From the NCBI RefSeq assembly GCF_000711225.1, contig NZ_JOMG01000005.1, positions 124,001-188,000 on the forward strand: a stretch of 64,000 nt of DNA, written 5' to 3'. The first letter of the stretch is position 1; every line of letters begins with the position of its first letter. Both the position numbers and the translations under genes were made by a program. Positions 58,889 through 64,000 of the stretch are shown piece after piece. Source of the stretch: Pelobacter seleniigenes DSM 18267 (GTDB lineage Bacteria; Desulfobacterota; Desulfuromonadia; Desulfuromonadales; Geopsychrobacteraceae). A model generated the notes under the pieces. That model was not told where the DNA came from. It did not search any database and saw only the letters and a program-made list of their open reading frames with translations.

Positions 58889-60343
58889 TCACCAGGTCTG
58901 TGAGGAATAACGGTTGAGGATTTCGGTTTTCAGGCGGTCAAAGCTGCCATCCGCTTTCATCGCGGCAAGGCTGTCAGCCAGTGGTTGTACCAGCTGATGA
59001 TGCTTTTTCTGAATCAAAACATAGCCGGGAAAGGATGCGAGGGGCGGAACCAGCTTACGAATGTTTGGCAGTCGTAACTTGTACAGGGTGTATTCGGCAA
59101 CATCGCCATGCTCTACAACTGTATCGAGCCGGTTTTCAGCCAGCATTTTAAACAGCCTGTCGCTGTCGGGTAAAATGGTCCGGTTGCCGGGGATTTTTTG
59201 CTCCAGAATTTTAACGCCGACCCGCAGGCCGTTGCGCAAACCGGCCAGGGATTCCCAACCGTTCACCGGAAAAGGCGCGCCGGTCGTATAGACGTTGAAT
59301 TGAACCTGCAGAATCGACTCAGGTACCAGGAGCAGGTTGTCGGTCGCTTTCGGCTCCATAGTCTTAATGGTTCCGATGCGGAACGCATCGCCGTCTCCCT
59401 GGTTCCCCGCTAAGACCAATGCCCGCTGGGATGACCCGGTAAAGCGGACCTCGCAGGTCTGGTCGATGCGGCGACAGGCTTCCCGGAGACGGGCCTGGAC
59501 AATGTCACGTTGAGGCGACGGGGCGCCGGTGTAGAATATCAAAGGAGGGTGCCGGTTGATCTCTCTGATGGCCTGTTCCAGCCTGGGAATGATCGCGGAA
59601 TTCTTTTTATTAAGATAATGATAAATCGGCTCGGAAAAGATCAGTGGCGCCAATTTTCTGATCGGGAGGTCGGATGTTGTGTTTTGTTTGATGACGGCAT
59701 CCGCACTTGCCGTTGTAGCCAGAACGATATCGACACGGTTTTCTTTTAATAGATCGAAAAGACCCTTATAATCACGGGCTTTTGTCGCTTCCCGACCTTT
59801 CATCAGATCTTCGGCCCAGCGAACGCCCAGGACGTAACCGATGCGGTAGTGGTCTAGCAGCCCTTTGTCATAGCTGCGGATTTCAGTACGGGTGGTATAT
59901 GCCGCGCCGTGCAGATCGATCAGTTTGGCATCAACTCGGCGTAAATTGGGAAAGCTGCTTTCAATTGAGGCGATCCTGCCGACATCACCGTCAACATCTC
60001 CGTTATCGGCGCTCAAAAGGGATCTTTTATTGGGTAAAGGGATAAATTGGACATCAAGACCCGCGCGTTGATAAGCCTCTTTGACCCGATCCCTGACCAA
60101 TTCGTGGAAGAGAGAAACCGGGCTGTAGCTGAGGATATAGGTTTTGTCTCCGGCCAAGGCATCCCTGGGATGGCATTGCAGGGCCAGGGTTAAAATGATC
60201 AGCATCACTTTCAGGATAGGGGCATTGAATGATGGCAGTAATTTGTTGTTGGCCGTTGCTCGGACGGAAGCGACGGTCTTTTGGCCGGAAGGGAAATAGC
60301 GATAGCCTGGATGGCAAAAAGAAGGTGTCGAACGGCTGCTCAT
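58889..60343 (-). CDS. Binding protein with two tandem SBP_bac_3-like domains
   Basis: A 484-residue exported protein. After a hydrophobic export signal near residues 44-63 come two similar halves. Each opens with a strand (TYILSYS; LIFYTGA), a helix [IL]V-x-x-R[VL][KR]EA, then V-[RQ]-F, R-[SA]-L and a G-D-x-D-x-x-RI signature (GDVDGDVGRI; GDGDAFRI). This points to an internal duplication of an amino-acid-type binding protein. It ends five bases before the kinase gene. The start is uncertain: an ATG at 60205 would drop 46 residues, and neither start has a clear ribosome binding site. Confidence 0.8.
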   Translation of the reverse strand: MSSRSTPSFCHPGYRYFPSGQKTVASVRATANNKLLPSFNAPILKVMLIILTLALQCHPRDALAGDKTYILSYSPVSLFHELVRDRVKEAYQRAGLDVQFIPLPNKRSLLSADNGDVDGDVGRIASIESSFPNLRRVDAKLIDLHGAAYTTRTEIRSYDKGLLDHYRIGYVLGVRWAEDLMKGREATKARDYKGLFDLLKENRVDIVLATTASADAVIKQNTTSDLPIRKLAPLIFSEPIYHYLNKKNSAIIPRLEQAIREINRHPPLIFYTGAPSPQRDIVQARLREACRRIDQTCEVRFTGSSQRALVLAGNQGDGDAFRIGTIKTMEPKATDNLLLVPESILQVQFNVYTTGAPFPVNGWESLAGLRNGLRVGVKILEQKIPGNRTILPDSDRLFKMLAENRLDTVVEHGDVAEYTLYKLRLPNIRKLVPPLASFPGYVLIQKKHHQLVQPLADSLAAMKADGSFDRLKTEILNRYSSQTW

Positions 60344-60721
60344 AGCGGGCCGCTTTCACGAGTTGTTTGGTATACAATTATAAGAAAACTCGATCTGATC
60401 ATGATCTGCAATCGGTTATTCCTATTAATATCTTGAAATTACTAAGAAATTTGAATGAATATATTCAAAAGAAATTCTCATGTCAATCATCTATGCCGAT
60501 TGTTTGTCGGGAAAATCAGCTCGATTTTTAAATGACCATTCCGATTTTTTAACTGAAGTATTATAGGTCGGGCGACCAAAGGTAGTGCCTGGATTCAGAT
60601 TGTTGCTTTGACGATCCGGGGAAGAAACTGTTTCTGACTCGTCGCAGGTTTATTGCCATCACCTGCGACGTGCCGGTATCATTCGCTTGCTTCGTTTCAG
60701 GCTGCGCTTTTTTCCAGGGTC
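60344..60721. other. AT-rich intergenic region upstream of the second kinase module
   Basis: No gene. The minus strand has TATAAT (60382-60377), a possible -10 for the module, without a good -35. A perfect 10-bp hairpin (CGTCGCAGGT at 60640-60649 with ACCTGCGACG at 60661-60670) may end the DUF169 gene transcript. Confidence 0.5.
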
Positions 60722-61492
60722 TCAGCGTAAATCACAGGCGCAGCCCATTTCAATCGCCATGTCCTGCCAGTGCGCCATTCTGCGCTGGAGTTCTGTTTTA
60801 CTCTGGTCGTCTTCTCGAAAAGCGATGGTGGTCCAGTCCATTTGTTCCAAGGCCGTAACGACCTCATCGATCTTGTTAAAAGGGATGGAAATCATCCGCA
60901 AACCGGCTTCATAAATTTTCCGGCGTTTCAGGCCATGATAAAGCCCGGTGGTCAGGTGGTTCACTTTCCCGCTAAGCAGCGGATAAGCATACATCCAGGA
61001 ACAGCTGAGCACCGGTGTCGATTTGGACTCCCAAAAATCACCTGAAATGTAACTCGTGGCACGCATAACAATATCGGCCGCCGGGATATCTGCAAACAGG
61101 ACAAGCAAATCCGGGTTAAAGTCGCATTGACTGAGCGGGGCAAAGACAACATAGTTGACCGCACCTGAAACCAGAACGGGGAGGTGCTGATACAGTTTTC
61201 GACAGGCCGCCGGTGTTTTATAAACACCGAAGTCAAACCCTGCCTGTCCCGAGGCGGTCACCGGTGGTTTGGGGATCATCCCCAAGGCCATTTTGCCATA
61301 GCAGACGTCATTTTCTTTGCTGATGAAAAATGTCTTGCCCGTTTCCTGGACTTCTTTAACGTATTGGCAGAAGGCCAGCTTCTTGTCAGATTGCGCAATA
61401 TCTTTTGGTTTGATTGGAAGATATTGGAGGGCAACAGCGGGATAGGGTAATTTCAGTTTTGCGAACAGCTGTTTGGCTTTTTCACTTAACAT
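60722..61492 (-). CDS. DUF169 family protein
   Basis: A 256-residue soluble protein of the DUF169 (COG2043) family, found mainly in anaerobes. It opens LSEKAKQLFAKLKLPYPAVALQYL, and shows AFCQYVKEVQETGKTFFISKENDVCYGKMALGM, with the conserved Cys pair, and GVYKTPAACRKLY. The Cys residues suggest cofactor or metal binding, but no activity is established that I can cite. The ATG at 61492 follows AGGAG; a start 48 bases upstream lacks support. Confidence 0.9.
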   Translation of the reverse strand: MLSEKAKQLFAKLKLPYPAVALQYLPIKPKDIAQSDKKLAFCQYVKEVQETGKTFFISKENDVCYGKMALGMIPKPPVTASGQAGFDFGVYKTPAACRKLYQHLPVLVSGAVNYVVFAPLSQCDFNPDLLVLFADIPAADIVMRATSYISGDFWESKSTPVLSCSWMYAYPLLSGKVNHLTTGLYHGLKRRKIYEAGLRMISIPFNKIDEVVTALEQMDWTTIAFREDDQSKTELQRRMAHWQDMAIEMGCACDLR

Positions 61493-61643
61493 TGGCTTCT
61501 CCTGGTAAAATGCGGTGTTTATTCTGATAATAAATACCATAAACCGGTGGAGAAGAGGTTTCCAATTGATTTTTGAAACAGGTTGGTAAAGTAGTCAAAG
61601 AGTGAACTGAACTGCGCAGAGACTCCCTTGGCGCTGGCAAAGA

Positions 61644-62102
61644 TTACAGCAGGACGATGTTGTTTCGTCCTCTGTTTTTGGCCAGGTAAAGAGCTTTGTC
61701 AGCTGTTTTAATGATATCCGGGCGCAGGGTTGCAAAGTTGCCGGCCACAGTCATTCCAATACTGACAGTCAAGCTTATCTGTTTGCCGCAGTCTGTATGA
61801 ACAGGCGTTTCTGCCAAATAGTTAAGGAGTCTGTTGGCAACGATGGTTGCCTGCCCGGGATCCGTTTCCGGCAGCATGACGATAAATTCTTCGCCACCCC
61901 AACGACCGAACATATCCGATGTTCTCAATTTGTTCTGAACCATGACCACATGGCCTTTTAAAACTTCATCGCCAATGTCATGGCCGAATGTATCGTTAAT
62001 ATCCTTGAAATGATCGATATCGATCAACAACAGGGCCAGTTGATGCTGATAGCATGTATTTCTACTCAATTCTTTATTTCTATAAAGACCGGGCTTGTCC
62101 AA
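61644..62102 (-). pseudogene. Truncated diguanylate cyclase (GGDEF domain remnant)
   Basis: The frame encodes an almost complete GGDEF domain. It has LLLIDIDHFKDINDTFGHDIGDEVL, an intact active site WGGEEF, an RxxD inhibitory site (RTSD) five residues before it, and the end ADKALYLAKNRGRNNIVLL. The usual opening DxLTGLxNR is damaged: it reads DKPGLYRNKEL, and everything before it is missing. The first usable codon is a TTG inside an attC-like core site at 62097-62103, and the frame closes upstream at 62145-62147. So a sensor-diguanylate cyclase gene has lost its 5' part at the boundary of an inserted cassette. Residual expression as a free GGDEF domain cannot be excluded. Confidence 0.7.
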
Positions 62103-62157
62103 CCTCAGGATAAGATCGCGGCTCGTCCCTCGCGCTATATATCCTTATTCGTTAGAT
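62097..62157 (-). repeat. attC-like site (integron gene-cassette recombination site)
   Basis: Read on the minus strand: ATCTAAC (fits RYYYAAC), an imperfect hairpin, then GTTGGAC (fits GTTRRRY), 61 bases in all. Inner pairs are AGGATA/TATCCT (62107-62112 with 62140-62145) and CGCG/CGCG (62117-62120 with 62131-62134), with internal and terminal loops as in 59-base elements. The stop codon of the neighbouring gene lies within ATCTAAC. Confidence 0.65.
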
Positions 62158-62649
62158 AGGTTTTAAGTTGTCAATGATTAGTTTTTTAAAATCAGTCCAA
62201 TCTTCATTACTTCTAAACATGTATGGGCCCCAAAATACCCAATTTTTTTTAGCTCTTACTGCTAAAAGATCGTGAGACTGTTTGTAACCTTTAAAAAAGG
62301 GCCAAGGGAACTCTTCTTGATTTTTCTCATCGACAATAGTTATTCCATTTTCTGTTATAAAACCACTCAGGAATGGCGGGTTTTTGATATGGTCTTTCTC
62401 TGCTTTTTTTCTACCTATTCTGTCCAGTTTGGTTAGAAAAATCACTGCAATGAAAATCGCACCCATGAATAATAACCAATTCAAATTTCCATACTTAGAG
62501 AAAAAAGTAATTTTTACGCCGTAAGCTAAAGGAGGAAAAAGAAGTGAGTAAAAAACAATATCAAAGTACCCATACTTTTTAGCTACCACTTTCCAAAGAA
62601 CTTCTCTGTCTTCAAATTTAATAAATCCATTAAATTCAATACGTTTCAT
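62152..62649 (-). CDS. AT-rich membrane protein in a putative integron cassette (YcxB-like)
   Basis: A 165-residue protein with two TM segments near residues 27-48 and 56-73, then a basic stretch and a C-terminal domain. The latter (GFITENGITIVDEKNQEEF, then HDLLAVRAKKNWVFWGPYMF) resembles the YcxB-like domain. The gene is clearly more AT-rich than its neighbours, a sign of foreign origin. It starts 21 bases after a GTTAGAT core (minus strand) and ends inside the complementary ATCTAAC of an attC-like element, the compact layout of an integron cassette. AGGAG precedes the ATG by about ten bases. Function unknown. Confidence 0.75.
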   Translation of the reverse strand: MKRIEFNGFIKFEDREVLWKVVAKKYGYFDIVFYSLLFPPLAYGVKITFFSKYGNLNWLLFMGAIFIAVIFLTKLDRIGRKKAEKDHIKNPPFLSGFITENGITIVDEKNQEEFPWPFFKGYKQSHDLLAVRAKKNWVFWGPYMFRSNEDWTDFKKLIIDNLKPI

Positions 62650-62669
62650 ATTCTGACAGTAGCTCCTAA

Positions 62670-62676
62670 ATCTAAC
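62670..62676 (-). repeat. Cassette 5' core site GTTAGAT
   Basis: On the minus strand GTTAGAT fits the GTTRRRY core. It is the exact complement of the ATCTAAC at the far end of the cassette gene, as expected for the two ends of one cassette. No attC-like partner lies just upstream, so this may be an attI or a secondary insertion site. Confidence 0.6.
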
Positions 62677-62954
62677 GAGGGTGTAGAAAAAACCTCCCCA
62701 TCAATATTTTTGGGAAATCGGCTTTGCCATTTTCCCTCAGATCGACCTTCTTGGATCGCCGATTGGTTTTGTGGCCCTTGGAATCCAATAATTTTACAAC
62801 CTCATTCCAAGAGTTTGCGAGCCATGAAACTGTAGCGGTTCGTACCGCAAAGACCTGGGACAGCTTCCGTGAGTGGGCAGTCCCGGTTTGGCTGCTATTG
62901 ACTCTCAAACGAGCGTCTATGGCATTCAAGAAGCAAATAAAAATGAATACCCAG
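62677..62954. other. Unassigned region between cassette and HAD gene
   Basis: No gene I trust. A plus-strand open frame of 86 codons (62724-62984) runs into the HAD gene and lacks a ribosome binding site. A seven-bp inverted repeat AATCGGC/GCCGATT (62716-62722 and 62758-62764) is present. No integrase fragment was recognised. Confidence 0.4.
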
Positions 62955-63602
62955 TTACATAAGCTCCATGAGCTCTTTATGTAATTCCGGTACCGAATCC
63001 ACCACTTTATAGGCTCCCTGAAAAGTGAAGCCTGCCATAAGTTTGTGGCGCAAAATGATGCAGCGCAGGTTCGCGGCGCGGGCGGAGGCGAGGCCGCGGG
63101 GAGAATCTTCGATGACGACGCAATTTTCCGCAGGCACACCCAGGCGATCAAGGCCGCACAGGTACGGAGTGGGGGAGGGTTTGCTGCCCTCGTAATCCTC
63201 GTTGGTGAGGACGAAATCGAAATAGTCCCTCAGCGGAAGCCGGGCATGGATGGTGTCGAAGTGCTCGCGGAAGGCGCTGGTGACAATGCCCATGGACACC
63301 TTACCGTACAGTGCCTTCACGAGGGGTTCGATTCCTTCTTTGACAAGTTCAGTCGCCTCAACCAGTTTGCTCGTGTATATGGTGTTGCGGCGCTTGCGGA
63401 TGAGCGGCTGATCTTCTTTGGTCAGGCCGATTCCTTCAAGCAGGTGCCAAGAGCCGATGTTGCGCATCAGGTACCATTCGAAGTAATCGCTCTCCGTCAG
63501 GTCAAGGTTGTACTCGTTGAGCAGTTCTTTGTTGCTGAGGTAGTAGAGATGCTCGGTGTCGACCAGCACCCCGTCGTTGTCCCAAAGAATTCCTTTTAAC
63601 AT
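62955..63602 (-). CDS. HAD superfamily phosphatase, beta-phosphoglucomutase-like
   Basis: A 215-residue HAD hydrolase of subfamily IA. Motif I is LWDNDGVLVDTE (DxDG nucleophile, with Trp-Asp-Asn-Asp in place of the commoner F-D-x-D), motif II is GIVTSAF, the motif III Lys is in GSKPSP, and motif IV is VVIEDSPRGLASARAA. The cap domain lies between residues 15 and 85. It removes phosphate from a small metabolite, but the substrate is not deducible. The ATG at 63602 is chosen, with GGGAA six bases upstream. Confidence 0.9.
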   Translation of the reverse strand: MLKGILWDNDGVLVDTEHLYYLSNKELLNEYNLDLTESDYFEWYLMRNIGSWHLLEGIGLTKEDQPLIRKRRNTIYTSKLVEATELVKEGIEPLVKALYGKVSMGIVTSAFREHFDTIHARLPLRDYFDFVLTNEDYEGSKPSPTPYLCGLDRLGVPAENCVVIEDSPRGLASARAANLRCIILRHKLMAGFTFQGAYKVVDSVPELHKELMELM

Positions 63603-63675
63603 GATTGTTCCCAATAGTTATTGAATCCCAAAGCTCTCCATATTCATTCTGCCCTAAAAGATCAACTGTTGCCAG

Positions 63676-63726
63676 AATCGACAAAGCCGCGAAGTGCCCG
63701 TAGGCGGCTCGCGGCTTTGTCGGATT
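63676..63726 (-). terminator. Hairpin after purB
   Basis: GACAAAGCCGCGA (63680-63692) pairs with TCGCGGCTTTGTC (63709-63721), extended by AATC/GATT with a one-base bulge. It lies between purB and the HAD gene, 20 bases after the purB stop. There is little T tract. Confidence 0.55.
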
Positions 63727-63747
63727 CAATTGACCGGTTGAACGGCC

Positions 63748-64000
63748 TCAGTCGAGGAAATCAACGATTTTTCCTGCCATGCCGGTGTAGCTGCCCGGGG
63801 TCATGTCCAACAGCCGTTGCTTGTCTGCATCGGCCAATTCGAGCCCGTTGATGAAGTCGCGGATAGTCTGGCTGTCGATTTTGTGCCCGCGGGTCAGTTC
63901 TTTCAGTTTCTCGTAAGGCTTTTCGATTCCGGCTTTCCGCATCACGGTCTGAATCGGCTCGGCAAGCACTTCCCAGGCATGGTCTAGGTCATCAGCTAGG
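63748..64000 (-). CDS. purB: Adenylosuccinate lyase, C-terminal part
   Basis: The frame is open to the right edge of the window and encodes 84 residues: DDLDHAWEVLAEPIQTVMRK, then EKPYEKLKELTRGHKIDSQ and a terminal KIVDFLD. This matches the C-terminal domain of the E. coli-type PurB, which splits adenylosuccinate and SAICAR in purine synthesis. The catalytic signature SSxMPxKxN lies outside the window. A hairpin follows the stop codon. Confidence 0.9.
   Translation of the reverse strand, partial: LADDLDHAWEVLAEPIQTVMRKAGIEKPYEKLKELTRGHKIDSQTIRDFINGLELADADKQRLLDMTPGSYTGMAGKIVDFLD

Noticed and set aside
62670-62740. A second attC site directly upstream of the cassette
   Set aside because: GTTAGAT is present, but no RYYYAAC partner or hairpin was found within the preceding 80 bases on the minus strand.
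62724-62984. Plus-strand 86-codon open frame beside the cassette
   Set aside because: No ribosome binding site, runs into the end of the HAD gene, and no family match; treated as chance.

Overview
The window reads as a chromosomal segment of a free-living Gram-negative bacterium. It most resembles the Desulfuromonadales/Geobacterales (Desulfuromonadia, formerly Deltaproteobacteria). The clues are a small secreted multihaem c-type cytochrome, short MetF paired with MetV, split GcvP (GcvPA/GcvPB), DUF3014, two small GPERR-tailed proteins of a type I associate with Geobacter, and many two-component proteins. I cannot fix genus or species. No rRNA, tRNA, CRISPR array or complete insertion sequence was seen. 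Genes are tightly packed, and start sites were adjusted where a Shine-Dalgarno sequence decides.

Layout. 1-7.7 kb: a DUF167 gene tail, an FmdB zinc ribbon, then a one-carbon block (folD, metV, metF, gcvT, gcvH, gcvPA, gcvPB) joining glycine cleavage to methylene-THF oxidation or reduction. 7.9-22.2 kb: a two-TM protein with a histidine-kinase-like H box, a TonB-type protein, pta, then a cell-envelope/division run (ftsE, ftsX, EnvC-like activator, C-terminal protease, divergent polysaccharide deacetylase), a ParA-like ATPase on the other strand, and xseA-xseB-ispA-dxs (exonuclease VII and isoprenoid precursors). 22.6-35.2 kb: a BioD-like/DRTGG protein with two small paralogues, DUF3014, an rRNA-type methyltransferase, a tautomerase, an ArsR regulator, DUF3108, a CBS-DRTGG-DHH pyrophosphatase, a thioredoxin-domain protein, a tetrahaem cytochrome, a membrane-anchored HTH protein and ispB. 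35.5-39.5 kb: a sensor kinase and its NtrC-type regulator.

39.9-48.9 kb is a sugar-acid catabolic island. uxuB and uxuA run left. A GntR regulator, a complete DctPQM TRAP transporter, an idonate/gulonate-type zinc dehydrogenase and an Ldh-family oxidoreductase run right. Together they suggest uptake of a hexonate or hexuronate and its conversion through fructuronate and mannonate to 2-keto-3-deoxygluconate. 49-53.5 kb holds small conserved genes, an AlaX-like editing protein and a Gfo/Idh/MocA dehydrogenase. 53.6-60.3 kb holds two consecutive modules, each a periplasmic binding protein followed by a hybrid histidine kinase.

60.7-64 kb is the most unusual part. A diguanylate cyclase remnant abuts a 61-bp element with the layout of an integron attC site. 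Next to it is an AT-rich gene bounded by complementary GTTAGAT/ATCTAAC cores, the signature of a mobile integron gene cassette, with no integrase in view. A HAD phosphatase and the 3' end of purB close the window. Other accessory signals are a 149-bp MITE-like inverted-repeat element near 32.3 kb and a possible small RNA near 39.7 kb.
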